Counted from the first letter of the stretch, positions 16,824-25,933 are shown. The stretch is 36,047 nt of DNA from Candidatus Uhrbacteria bacterium RIFCSPHIGHO2_12_FULL_60_25 (GCA_001791275.1 MGEH01000007.1:1-36047), one strand, 5' to 3'. The notes: generated from the letters alone by a model not told the origin. Numbers and translations: made by a program.

Positions 16824-19715
16824 CTACTTCGTCCCCTCCTCCACAATCCGAATCTCCTCTTCCGTAAGGCCGTAGAGCCTGTAGACGAGCTGGTCGATCT
16901 GATGATCGGTAGTCGCGACGACGTTTTGGAGTGTGGTCTTTTCCGAGTCCGACGTGGTCGCGTGCAGATTGGTCATCAACCCCAATATCTTGTCCACGAA
17001 CCCCACCAACTTGTCGTGCCGCTCTTTCTCGGCTGGGTTCTCGAGGTCGAGACGGATGATCGGCAATTCACCAAAATATTGTTTCGTGCAAGTAACCCAA
17101 CCGCCACGAAAGACGTTGCTGATTTGGCGAAGAAACCAAAATACAAGCTTCGAGTTAAGGATGCCGAGCACAAACTCCGTCTTCAAATTACACTCTACAC
17201 CAAGCGCAATCGTGAAACCACCGCTCGCCATTGGACATAACGAACCAAGATAAGACTTGGGGATCGGTGCGAACAAGCCTCTATCGGCGAGCAAGGGAAC
17301 TGCAATTTGCGCGCGATCATGTAACTCAAGATTGCGTGGCGCAGAATAGCCAAACCACTCCTTAAACTGTTTGCGCGCCTTCAATCTGTCTACATTTTGT
17401 TGAAGATATGCGAATGCCTTTGGAAATTTCTCTTGAAGTTCTGAACTCGACATTAGTCGAAATCCATTCTTTCCCGCGATGTATGGGAAGATGATCCTCC
17501 ATTTCTCCTGCGGTGCAAAATGATAACGACCGAAGTCAGATGCGAAGAGTGGAGTGCGAAGAATGCTTTCTTCCAAACCATGATCGGCCGCTTCGACTAC
17601 AAACACCTCATCGTCGCCGCTGGAACTACCACGGCTCATATCTGCTGGCAAATCAAGCAGACGCGTGCTTATCATTTTCACTTTTTCTAATAGCCGCAAC
17701 TGTTTTTTATCAGCGAATGTCCAAGGATCACTGGTGAGTGAATCAGTCTTGCGCTGTTCAAAACTCAGTGCACTCAAAATCTTTTCATCTGCTTCGCTGG
17801 TTGCATATTTGAAGGTCTGGTTCTGGTTTTGCCCCAAGAATAACAAAGAGGTGTAGGTCGTGGCATCAAATACCTGTGCAGCACCAAAATCAACAATCTT
17901 TGTAACTGCATGCTTTTCGGCGAGTAAACCACGAAGGCCGACACCATAATCAGTTCGAAAAAATTTGTTTGGAAGAATCATTCCCAATACTCCGGCCTCT
18001 GAAAGCAGGCTCAAACCACGTTCTACGAAATTGACGTAAATGTCATAGCTACCAGTGGCAGAGTGATAGTTGTTTCCGAAGTAGGCGATTTGATCTTCGG
18101 GAAAACCTTGGATCCGGATGTAGGGTGGATTGCCAATGACTGCGTGGAAGCCGCTGGCTTTCATGATGGGCGAGAATTGCACAGGCCAGTCGAAGGCGTG
18201 AACGCGCAAGAGGTCGTCAGATATCATCGAAAAGTCAGAGGCAATGAGCGAGTTTCCGCACTTAATATTGCTAGAAAGATCCGGGAGAATCCGATCGTCG
18301 AATAGACTCTGTTGTTCGGGTGCTTCAAGGGCCTTTAACATGAGAGACAGCTTGGCGACTTCTACAGCCTGTCGATCAATGTCTACCCCGTAAATATGTG
18401 CGAGAAGAATTCGAGTCCGTTCTGCGAGTGTAATCTGCCAAAGATCAGCCTTGTCGCGATAAATCTTCTTGGCTTTTTTCCATTTCTCCGCATCATGTTC
18501 TACATACCAATCGCGATACCAATCCATGAGGTATTGATACGCGCCGATCAAGAACGAACCGGAGCCGCACGCCGGGTCGAGAACTGATAGCGTTTCGATA
18601 TCCTTGGGCCGTTTTCCCTCCACAAGCTCACCGACCGTATTTTTCACGATATACTCAACGATATACGAGGGCGTGTAATAGACCCCGCCCGCTTTACGGA
18701 CTTCGGGCTTCTCTTCAACCTTCGCATGATGCCCTTCCGTAAGACGGATGACCTTACCGAGGAATTGTTCATAGACCTGACCGAGGATTTCGGCTGGGAT
18801 CGCGGCGAAGTTGTAGGGACTCTTGGGAAAGTACAGTTCGGAGATAATCTCTTTCAACGCCCTGTCGTCCACCGCGAGGCCATCTTGAGCTTTCAGGTCA
18901 AATAATCCGGAGTCGTATCGCTTCTCGGCTTTTTTGAAGAGTCGGAATAGACTCTCGTATGCACCGGTTTCCTCGACAGCTTCTTTCAGGCGTCCTTCTT
19001 GCTCAATCCCCCGATCTTCACAAATGCGCAGGAAAATAATGCGATCCAACGTATCTTGGACGGCCCGGTTTACCTGTTCTTCCGTAAGCTCCGAATTCCG
19101 CAGGGCGATATTCTTCGCCAATGTCTCACGCCATCTCGATATGTCGTCGAGCAGTTCGTCATCCACGGCCTGCTTCGCGCGTTTTTTCTCGAGCTTCTCA
19201 AGCGACCCGCCGATGATCGCCTGACGCGAAAAGAGAGCGGCGATTTCGTCCCAACGATCTGATAACTCCGTGTATTTTATGCATTCTAATCGAGCGATCC
19301 TGGCTCCATCCGCGTCTTTCGGGCGCACCGTCGTGTCATAAATCGAAAACTCTTCAAAGTCGGTCAACACGCTTCGTGGCACGTTTGCGCTCCACCCATA
19401 CCTGCGCAGCTGTAATGCAGCGACGGCATCATTGCAAACATTTTTCGATGGATTTTTCGCTTCAACGAAAAATTTCGTCTTTCCGTCAAGATAGAATCCA
19501 AAATCCGGAGCTCCGGATTTGATCCGTTTTTCGTAATGTACGTCGCGGTGTGCTCCTTTACCGCCGACATTCGCCATGTCCCAGCCAAGCTCCTCAAAGA
19601 ATGGGTTTAGGAATTCATGACGCAGATCTTCTTCGTTGTAGTCGATCGACTGATATTGCTTAAAATGCGTCTCAAATCGTTCGACGAGCTCCTGAATGCG
19701 TTTCGGGGCGGACAT
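16824..19715 (-). CDS. Type IIG-like restriction-modification enzyme (Eco57I-like, N6-adenine methylase plus nuclease)
   Basis: N-terminal PDFGFYLDGKTKFFVEAKN (PD-(D/E)xK-like), DPACGSGSFLIGAYQYL, VIGNPPYIRIQ, C-terminal TaqI-like specificity region. Confidence 0.92.
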   Translation of the reverse strand: MSAPKRIQELVERFETHFKQYQSIDYNEEDLRHEFLNPFFEELGWDMANVGGKGAHRDVHYEKRIKSGAPDFGFYLDGKTKFFVEAKNPSKNVCNDAVAALQLRRYGWSANVPRSVLTDFEEFSIYDTTVRPKDADGARIARLECIKYTELSDRWDEIAALFSRQAIIGGSLEKLEKKRAKQAVDDELLDDISRWRETLAKNIALRNSELTEEQVNRAVQDTLDRIIFLRICEDRGIEQEGRLKEAVEETGAYESLFRLFKKAEKRYDSGLFDLKAQDGLAVDDRALKEIISELYFPKSPYNFAAIPAEILGQVYEQFLGKVIRLTEGHHAKVEEKPEVRKAGGVYYTPSYIVEYIVKNTVGELVEGKRPKDIETLSVLDPACGSGSFLIGAYQYLMDWYRDWYVEHDAEKWKKAKKIYRDKADLWQITLAERTRILLAHIYGVDIDRQAVEVAKLSLMLKALEAPEQQSLFDDRILPDLSSNIKCGNSLIASDFSMISDDLLRVHAFDWPVQFSPIMKASGFHAVIGNPPYIRIQGFPEDQIAYFGNNYHSATGSYDIYVNFVERGLSLLSEAGVLGMILPNKFFRTDYGVGLRGLLAEKHAVTKIVDFGAAQVFDATTYTSLLFLGQNQNQTFKYATSEADEKILSALSFEQRKTDSLTSDPWTFADKKQLRLLEKVKMISTRLLDLPADMSRGSSSGDDEVFVVEAADHGLEESILRTPLFASDFGRYHFAPQEKWRIIFPYIAGKNGFRLMSSSELQEKFPKAFAYLQQNVDRLKARKQFKEWFGYSAPRNLELHDRAQIAVPLLADRGLFAPIPKSYLGSLCPMASGGFTIALGVECNLKTEFVLGILNSKLVFWFLRQISNVFRGGWVTCTKQYFGELPIIRLDLENPAEKERHDKLVGFVDKILGLMTNLHATTSDSEKTTLQNVVATTDHQIDQLVYRLYGLTEEEIRIVEEGTK

Positions 19716-19756
19716 AACGGGAATCTAGGACCATCTTAGGCTAAATGCGCGGGTAA

Positions 19757-20689
19757 TCAAAACCCCTGATACATCCCCTCGGTCGGCGCCTCGGTCGTCT
19801 GCCCGACAGGGCCTTCGCCGGGCTTCTCCTTCGCGTATTTCAACCGCACGTCTTTCACGAGCGACATGGCGTCCTGCGCGATCTTGGGGAAATTGATGCG
19901 CGTCGTCTTGTACCCGGGTTTCTGGATGGTGACATAGTACGCGCCCGGGTGGACCACGAACGCGAAGCGTCCGCGTTCGGACGTAATCTGCGTCTCAAGC
20001 AACTTGTTCGCTTTCGCATTGAAGATGCGCACCACGGCATTCCGCGCGAGTTCGCCGGTCTCCGCGTCCCTGATCGTCCCGAACGCCGGCTGACCAGGTT
20101 TGAATGTGAAGAGACGATACCCGATTGCCGAAACATATAAGAGGTAAAGGACCCAAGCAATGACGGACTTCGAAAGATATGGGTAGACCCACAACGTGAT
20201 GGGCCCGACCGCGCCAAGCCCCGCCTGGACGTTCTTGTTCAGATGGAGACGCCAGCTGAACAATTTGGCTCGTCCGCCTCCGACGGGGTCCACCGGAATA
20301 TTCTTCGTGATGATCCCGTGGTCTTTCACGATGATGCGACTAACCGGGAGAATGTTGTCGTACACGGAACTGTGCGTCTTCAGGTATTCGGACGGGAACG
20401 CGAACCCCGTCTTCACCACTTGGACGATGTACTCGCCCGGCTTCGCGGTGAGACGATATCGTCCATGCTTGTCCGAGACCGCGGTTGAGACCGGCGTGCC
20501 GAACTGTCCCGGGAGCACGAGGCGGATCGAGACCAACGACTCCGGAATGCCTGTCACGCTGTTAAACACGACCCCATACCCTTTCCTCCCCCGCGTGAAC
20601 GCCAAATACGCCGGCCGCGTGAGGTGGAGGAGGCCCAGAAGGACGAGACCGAAGATGATGTGGACCAGATACCACAATCCTATCACCAT
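19757..20689 (-). CDS. Membrane protein with two carboxypeptidase-regulatory-like (CarboxypepD_reg) segments
   Basis: VSDKHGRYRLTAKPGEYIVQVVKTGF and ITSERGRFAFVVHPGAYYVTIQKPGY motifs flanking TM helices; start uncertain (20716 or 20689). Confidence 0.75.
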   Translation of the reverse strand: MVIGLWYLVHIIFGLVLLGLLHLTRPAYLAFTRGRKGYGVVFNSVTGIPESLVSIRLVLPGQFGTPVSTAVSDKHGRYRLTAKPGEYIVQVVKTGFAFPSEYLKTHSSVYDNILPVSRIIVKDHGIITKNIPVDPVGGGRAKLFSWRLHLNKNVQAGLGAVGPITLWVYPYLSKSVIAWVLYLLYVSAIGYRLFTFKPGQPAFGTIRDAETGELARNAVVRIFNAKANKLLETQITSERGRFAFVVHPGAYYVTIQKPGYKTTRINFPKIAQDAMSLVKDVRLKYAKEKPGEGPVGQTTEAPTEGMYQGF

Positions 20690-20696
20690 TCCCCGT

Positions 20697-20723
20697 GTAC
20701 GGGCGATGCGGTGCATCGCCCCG
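20697..20723 (-). repeat. REP-like palindrome (family A)
   Basis: GTACGGGCGATGCGGTGCATCGCCCCG on + strand; matches GTA(G)GGGCG...CGCCCCG of the 21.7 kb copy. Confidence 0.55.
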
Positions 20724-20731
20724 GCAGGATA

Positions 20732-20794
20732 GAAAAAACGAGACTCGAGACTCGACCATCCCGCAATGCGGGACTTCGAGTCTCGAGTCTCGTT
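20732..20794 (-). terminator. Intrinsic terminator/cruciform
   Basis: 18-bp perfect stem AACGAGACTCGAGACTCG / CGAGTCTCGAGTCTCGTT with inner TCCCGCA/TGCGGGA; minus-strand TTTTTT tail. Confidence 0.85.
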
Positions 20795-20799
20795 AGGTC

Positions 20800-21660
20800 T
20801 TATGAGACCTTGACCGTCTCCGCCGCCCGGACCGCGGCCGCATACTTTTCCATGCAGTCACGCAATGCGATCTCGATCGGACGCATCGTGACGCCGAGCG
20901 CCTGGAGACGCGTGCTCTGGAGGATGCAGTTTGAACGGCCTTTCGTCGCAAGCCCGAGCGTTACCAAGTCGTCGTTTGAGATCCACTCGTTCGTGTGCGA
21001 CAGGTCAACCAGTTCGTCATAGAGTCGGATGAGGTCGCGATGGCGCATGGTGCCGGGATTGGTCGCGTGGAACACGCCGACCCCCCGCTTTTCCATCACC
21101 TGTTTCACGACCTCGATCAGGTCGTCCACGATCGTGACGGAATTTTCGACGTCTATGATCTTGGGATAGTTCGCGAGCTTCGTGATGAGGTTGCGCGGCC
21201 CGGGAGTCGAATCAATCGGCATGCGGAGACGCAGGATCGCGACGTTCGGGAGCGTGGAGAGGAGCAGGTCTGCCGCGTATTTGGAACGCGAGTACGTGGC
21301 GCTCGGATTCGCGTGATCGTCTTCGCGCCAGCCTTTCGGATCAGGCGATGGGCCGTAGAACACGCAGCCGGACGCGAGGTGCGTGAGGTGCGCGCCGCGT
21401 TCCTGACACGCTTCGGCGAGGATGAGCGGGCCGATGGTGTTCGACCGGTACGTCGCGAGCTTGTTCGATTCGCACCAGTCCACGTTCGGCGTGCCCGTCT
21501 TCCCGGCGGCGTTCAGCACGTAGTCCGGCTGATGTTCGTCCAGCGCCGCGCGGACGTCTTCCGCATCATCAATGCGTGCGGTGGACAAGACGGCGTCCGG
21601 CAACGCGGCCTGGAGTTTTTCTCCCAGGAATCCGGGGCCAAAGATGAGGACGCGGCTCAT
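20800..21660 (-). CDS. RmlD-like NAD(P)-dependent sugar-nucleotide reductase/epimerase
   Basis: MSRVLIFGPGFLGEKLQ Rossmann start, DYVLNAAGKTGTPNVDWCE, YSRSKYAADLLL. Confidence 0.85.
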   Translation of the reverse strand: MSRVLIFGPGFLGEKLQAALPDAVLSTARIDDAEDVRAALDEHQPDYVLNAAGKTGTPNVDWCESNKLATYRSNTIGPLILAEACQERGAHLTHLASGCVFYGPSPDPKGWREDDHANPSATYSRSKYAADLLLSTLPNVAILRLRMPIDSTPGPRNLITKLANYPKIIDVENSVTIVDDLIEVVKQVMEKRGVGVFHATNPGTMRHRDLIRLYDELVDLSHTNEWISNDDLVTLGLATKGRSNCILQSTRLQALGVTMRPIEIALRDCMEKYAAAVRAAETVKVS

Positions 21661-21708
21661 AACTGGCACAGACTGTGACACGACGAGACGTTTTTTTCAA
21701 CGGTGCCC

Positions 21709-21785
21709 GTAGGGGCGGGCCCGCGTGTCCGCCCCGATCGTTCCGACTCATCCTGTTCGGGGCAGACACATGGGTCTGCCCCTAC
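21709..21785. repeat. Inverted pair of REP-like palindromes (BIME-like)
   Basis: GTAGGGGCGGGCCCGCGTGTCCGCCCCGA (21709-21737) and TTCGGGGCAGACACATGGGTCTGCCCCTAC (21756-21785) in opposite orientation. Confidence 0.85.
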
Positions 21786-21810
21786 ACTGATCCGCGAGTC
21801 CTACAAATAC

Positions 21811-21843
21811 AAAAAACACCGCCCGGTTCGTACCGAGCGGTGC
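21811..21843 (-). terminator. Intrinsic terminator copy 1
   Basis: RC: GCACCGCTCGGTACGAACCGGGCGGTGTTTTTT, downstream of the 21895 CDS. Confidence 0.85.
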
Positions 21844-21894
21844 TGTAGATGTCGCCTTGGACCGGACCGACACCACACGCGCGGCACGTGGGTG

Positions 21895-22458
21895 TTATTC
21901 GAGCGGTGTAATGCAGGGTTCGTTCAAAAGCCACCGGTAGAGTTCGAAGGTGCAGGAATACATGGATGCGGCAGACTGCTCTGACCGACGGATGTCTGTG
22001 ACATACATATCCTTGAAGACAAGGCAGTACGGAACTTCAGGATCCGGAAGGCCGGACGTATGAAGCCGCTTCTGCATTTGCTGCAGATAGTAGAATTCAA
22101 CGGGAACGGGACGGTCGGTTCTCCGCTGGGTAATGGTCCAAAGAACAAATCGCCATCCGGGCGGCACGCCGCGCGACGACCACCATTCCTTTAATTGCGA
22201 CGCGAGACGTTCGTCTTGCAACACGAGAATGATCCTCGGTTCCTCGATCGAGGAATACTCGTGGAATTGGTAGGCGTTGTCTGCCAACCGCCAATCAATG
22301 ACCTCGGTCCCGCATCTTGAGCTCTCCGGCACCTCTGAATCAGGCAGAGGCTCCGCTTCGGAATTCACGTGTGTGACAGTCGTGGGCGGGGTACCGCGTG
22401 CTGCTCCGCCGCATCCCGTGATACCGATGATCAATAGTGACGAAAGTGTCCTTACCAT
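21895..22458 (-). CDS. Putative lipoprotein
   Basis: MVRTLSSLLIIGITGCGG lipobox. Confidence 0.8.
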   Translation of the reverse strand: MVRTLSSLLIIGITGCGGAARGTPPTTVTHVNSEAEPLPDSEVPESSRCGTEVIDWRLADNAYQFHEYSSIEEPRIILVLQDERLASQLKEWWSSRGVPPGWRFVLWTITQRRTDRPVPVEFYYLQQMQKRLHTSGLPDPEVPYCLVFKDMYVTDIRRSEQSAASMYSCTFELYRWLLNEPCITPLE

Positions 22459-22553
22459 TTCATCCTCCAAAGCGAGTTATTCAGCAGGAACGTAAAGATG
22501 TCAAGCGCTATTGCGTCCCCAGTACGGGAACCCATGTCACACATATCTGAAAT

Positions 22554-22586
22554 AATAAACACCGCCCGGTTCGTACCGAGCGGTGC
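22554..22586 (-). terminator. Intrinsic terminator copy 2 (30 nt identical to copy 1)
   Basis: RC: GCACCGCTCGGTACGAACCGGGCGGTGTTTATT. Confidence 0.8.
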
Positions 22587-22597
22587 CTTGCGAGACG

Positions 22598-23374
22598 CTA
22601 TGACGGTCGGAGCACGCCGAGTGCTACGAGCCGCGACACACAGACGTGAAGGAACGAGTCGTCGTTCTTCATGAGAAAGCCCTCCGGCCCCCACAGGTCG
22701 CGAACTGGAACCAGGAGCGGGCCCATACGCATTTCGTAGGGATCGGGATTCACGCACTCCCCTTCGCGGACCTTCGATCCGGCCGCGGCGTTCACCACGG
22801 CGGCGAACACGTACGGGCGGTTCGGGGTCATGCCCCTGTCCACGAGGATCCGTCCGAGATTGAAGATCGACGTGACATCGAGGGAATCGATCCCGGCCTC
22901 TTCCTTGAGCTCCTTCTCGAAGCGCGTGAGGATTCCGCGGACGCCCGCGTCGTCCGGTTCGGCGAAGCCGCCAAATGCGTCGTACTCGTCAGCGCCGACC
23001 GCGAAGCTGAAACCGCGTTGGCACATGATGTGCGTGATGTCGCCGTTCGCGTTCGCGAGGAGCAAGACGCCCTTCACCCCGCTCGCCTCGCCCTGCTTCC
23101 AGATGAAGTACTGGTAGGCGTAGGCGATCGAGGGATCGTCGATCTTCGCGACCGTGAAGTTCACAAGCATCCCGAAGATCCGCCCGTCAGGGATGAGGAG
23201 ATCCTTCAACGCAACGAGGCGCACGCCGCCTCCTTCCATCGGCCGCTGTGCCAGGTGGGCGAGGAAGCCCGTGCAATCGTCGGACATCGAACGGAGCCGA
23301 TGTTGTATCGTCACGTCCGAGGCCTGGAACCAAGGTTGGTTCTCAATTCGTCCCATCACGTCTTTGCGATCCAT
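22598..23374 (-). CDS. NUDIX-like hydrolase family protein
   Basis: GGFAEPDDAGVRGILTRFEKELKEEAGID resembles the NUDIX box (G-x5-E-x7-RE-U-x-EE-x-G-U), with a deviation in the 5' half. Confidence 0.65.
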   Translation of the reverse strand: MDRKDVMGRIENQPWFQASDVTIQHRLRSMSDDCTGFLAHLAQRPMEGGGVRLVALKDLLIPDGRIFGMLVNFTVAKIDDPSIAYAYQYFIWKQGEASGVKGVLLLANANGDITHIMCQRGFSFAVGADEYDAFGGFAEPDDAGVRGILTRFEKELKEEAGIDSLDVTSIFNLGRILVDRGMTPNRPYVFAAVVNAAAGSKVREGECVNPDPYEMRMGPLLVPVRDLWGPEGFLMKNDDSFLHVCVSRLVALGVLRPS

Positions 23375-23410
23375 TCTTTTCTACCTTTCTCAAAGGTCCG
23401 ATGTGCCCGC

Positions 23411-23438
23411 GTTGTAGCACAGAAACCCCATTTGTCAA
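23411..23438 (-). promoter_or_regulatory. Promoter for the NUDIX-like gene
   Basis: RC: TTGACA - 16 nt - TACAAC with TGC extended -10. Confidence 0.6.
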
Positions 23439-23466
23439 CTGGTCCACATCGGCTCATCCTATCTCC

Positions 23467-24120
23467 ATGGCGCGACACCTTTCGGTCGGGATCGACGAGG
23501 CCGGGCGCGGGTGCGTGATCGGTCCGCTCGTGGTTGCATGCGTCGCGGCGGACGAGGCGGACCGCAAGTGGTTTTGGACGAACAACGTGCGCGACTCGAA
23601 GATCGTGCCACCGAAACAGCGCGACGAGCTCGCGAAGAGGATCAAGGACCGCTGTTGGTTCGAATTGCGTGTGGCACACCCGCTGGAAATCGACGAAGCG
23701 GTGCGCGACCGGTCGAGGACGCTGAACGGACTCGAGCTTGAGATCATGGCCGACCTGCTCCGCGAATTCCGCGACGAGTATCCGGAACGGGACGCGCTCG
23801 CGCTCGTGGACGCACCAAGCATCAACGCGCAGGGGTTTTTAGAAAAGCTGTACTCCGCGAGCGGCTGGGACGACATGGAGCATCTCTATGCGAAACACGA
23901 GGCGGACCGGACAGACAGGACCGTGGCCGCGGCGTCCATCCTGGCAAAGACAGAGCGCGAGCGACTGATCGCCAAGATTAAGAATGAATGCGGCGTGGAC
24001 TTCGGTAGCGGCTACTGCCACGACGAACGGACGATCAATCATCTGCAGACCGCGCCCCAGAATGCGACGTACGTCCGGTGGACCTGGGCGACGGTACGTC
24101 CCCAGCCGTTGCTCAAATGA
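23467..24120 (+). CDS. rnhB: Ribonuclease HII
   Basis: SVGIDEAGRGCVIGPLVVACV; DSKIVPPKQR; ILAKTERERLI; GSGYCHDERTI. Confidence 0.93.
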   Translation: MARHLSVGIDEAGRGCVIGPLVVACVAADEADRKWFWTNNVRDSKIVPPKQRDELAKRIKDRCWFELRVAHPLEIDEAVRDRSRTLNGLELEIMADLLREFRDEYPERDALALVDAPSINAQGFLEKLYSASGWDDMEHLYAKHEADRTDRTVAAASILAKTERERLIAKIKNECGVDFGSGYCHDERTINHLQTAPQNATYVRWTWATVRPQPLLK

Positions 24121-24146
24121 GGGCCCGGTGCTTAACTATCCGCCAT

Positions 24147-24986
24147 ATGAAACGTCTCCTCTGTGCGACTCTCTCATTGATCACGTTCGCGCTCCCCGTT
24201 GCGACGCACGCCGCGACCCCGCCGGCCCTGCTCCACTGGACCGCGCCCATGAATGGCATGAACTCGTACACCTACTGGTTCGACCCGAACGGCGGCCGCT
24301 ACTCGTTCTTGTCGAACGCCGCGGTATCGAGCTGGTTCCCGGACGCGTCTTCGCGTGTCCAGGAGGTCCCGGTCGCGGAACTCGCCGTAATCCCGCTCAA
24401 GGGGACGATGTCGCACAAACCGGCCGCCCGACTCGTGCAGTTCGCGTCCTCCCCGCGCATCTACGCCGTGAGCCGCTACGGAATGCTCCGCTTGCTCACC
24501 ACGGAAAACGTAACCGCGGCGCTCTACGGCGCGAACTGGAAGTCGGGCGTGGACGAACTCTCCGTGGCCGACTACCCCGTGTACCGATTCGCGAGTCCGG
24601 TGACCGATGAGGCTGAATTCGATCGCGACGCCTACCTCGCAGCGACGCCGACGCCGACGCAAAACATTCCCGCCGCCAAACCGCCTGAAACATTCGAAGC
24701 GTCGGTCCTCCTCCAGACGGACACAACGTCTGCGCTCGTCGGCAGGACCATGACGCTCACGGCGACCGTAGTAAACCCGCGGACGTCCTGGCAAAACCTC
24801 ACGCTCCGCTTCTACGACCAGGCGGGCCAGGTCCTGAAGACGTGCAAAGGGACGGTCGGTTGCAGCCACTCGTTCGACGCGACGGGACCGCTCGGCGTCC
24901 AGTCGTACACAGCTCGCGTGTTTAACGAATTCGACCAGGCGGTGGCATCGAACCCCGTCTCGGTCTATGTGGCGAACCCGCAATAA
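24147..24986 (+). CDS. Secreted protein with Patescibacteria-type WYPD/AVSR domain
   Basis: Signal peptide MKRLLCATLSLITFALPVATHA; GGRYSFLSNAAVSSWFPD...IPLKGTM...RLVQFASSPRIYAVSRYGMLRLL. Confidence 0.8.
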   Translation: MKRLLCATLSLITFALPVATHAATPPALLHWTAPMNGMNSYTYWFDPNGGRYSFLSNAAVSSWFPDASSRVQEVPVAELAVIPLKGTMSHKPAARLVQFASSPRIYAVSRYGMLRLLTTENVTAALYGANWKSGVDELSVADYPVYRFASPVTDEAEFDRDAYLAATPTPTQNIPAAKPPETFEASVLLQTDTTSALVGRTMTLTATVVNPRTSWQNLTLRFYDQAGQVLKTCKGTVGCSHSFDATGPLGVQSYTARVFNEFDQAVASNPVSVYVANPQ

Positions 24987-25063
24987 AAGGATGTAACAAC
25001 CTGTGACCGAATGCGGTAGAATGGCTGCGTACGTATCTTATTCATTCTCATTCACAGACCCCT

Positions 25064-25867
25064 ATGAAAAAGAGCATTGCTCTCCTCACCGTGACATCCC
25101 TCTCCTTGTCACTCGTGACCCCGCTCGCCGCTTTCGCCGAAGAAGCGTCTGCGACGACGGACACGGCCGCCACGTCCGTAACGACGCCGGCGCCAAAACC
25201 GTGCGACGACCGTACGGCGACCGCCGAAGCCAATCTGGCCAAACGACGGGCCGATGCCGATGCGCGTCTCGCCGAGCGTCGGACGGAGGCGGATAAGAAA
25301 CTCCGCGAACGCTTGTCCGAAGCCGAAGCGCGCCTCGCCAAGTACCGCGCAGATGTGGATGCGCGTTGGCTGAAAAATCGAGCGGCCCGTGACGCGTACG
25401 GCTACAAGAGCGACGCCGCGAAGGCCGCCTTCGCCGCGTACCGCGCCTCGCTCGACACGGCCCTTGCCACGCGCCGCACAGCGATCGATGCCGCGCTCGC
25501 CGCGTACCGCACAACGCATGAGTCGGCGCTCGCCACGCGCAAAGCGGCCGTGGACGCCGCGCTCGCGGCACGCCGCGCTGCCGTAGACGCAGCCCTCGCA
25601 ACATGGAAGCAACGCTGCTCACTCGAAGGCGATGCCCGCCGTGAAGCGAACAAGGCGTTCTATGCCGCACTCGAAGCCGCTCGGAAGACCTTCCGGACTT
25701 CGCTCGACGCCGCGCAGAACACCTACAAGGCCGCGATGGACCCGGCACGCGACACCCGCAAAGCCGCCGTCCAGGCCGCGCAGGACGCCTACAAGGCAAG
25801 CGTGAAGACGGCGCGTGAAACGCTCGACGCCGCCCTCAAAGCCGCGCGAGGCACGACCACACCGTAA
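25064..25867 (+). CDS. Secreted Ala/Arg-rich helical protein with 11-residue repeats
   Basis: Signal peptide, then hendecads such as ALATRRTAIDA/ALAAYRTTHES/ALATRKAAVDA/ALAARRAAVDA. Confidence 0.85.
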   Translation: MKKSIALLTVTSLSLSLVTPLAAFAEEASATTDTAATSVTTPAPKPCDDRTATAEANLAKRRADADARLAERRTEADKKLRERLSEAEARLAKYRADVDARWLKNRAARDAYGYKSDAAKAAFAAYRASLDTALATRRTAIDAALAAYRTTHESALATRKAAVDAALAARRAAVDAALATWKQRCSLEGDARREANKAFYAALEAARKTFRTSLDAAQNTYKAAMDPARDTRKAAVQAAQDAYKASVKTARETLDAALKAARGTTTP

Positions 25868-25877
25868 AAGTGGAATC

Positions 25878-25909
25878 AAAAAAACCCCCGCCATAGGCGG
25901 GGTTTTTTT
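25878..25909 (+). terminator. Intrinsic terminator
   Basis: AAAAAAACCCCCGCC ATA GGCGGGGTTTTTTT. Confidence 0.92.
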
Positions 25910-25933
25910 GTTATTTCCGTTGGGTGAGTCGCC

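Noticed and set aside
21703-21984. 93-aa GTG-started ORF across the REP pair
   Set aside because: Spans palindromes and a terminator and has no ribosome-binding site; not credible as coding.
25441-25620. 33-bp imperfect tandem repeats as a possible CRISPR or minisatellite
   Set aside because: No spacers; the periodicity follows the 11-residue protein repeats.
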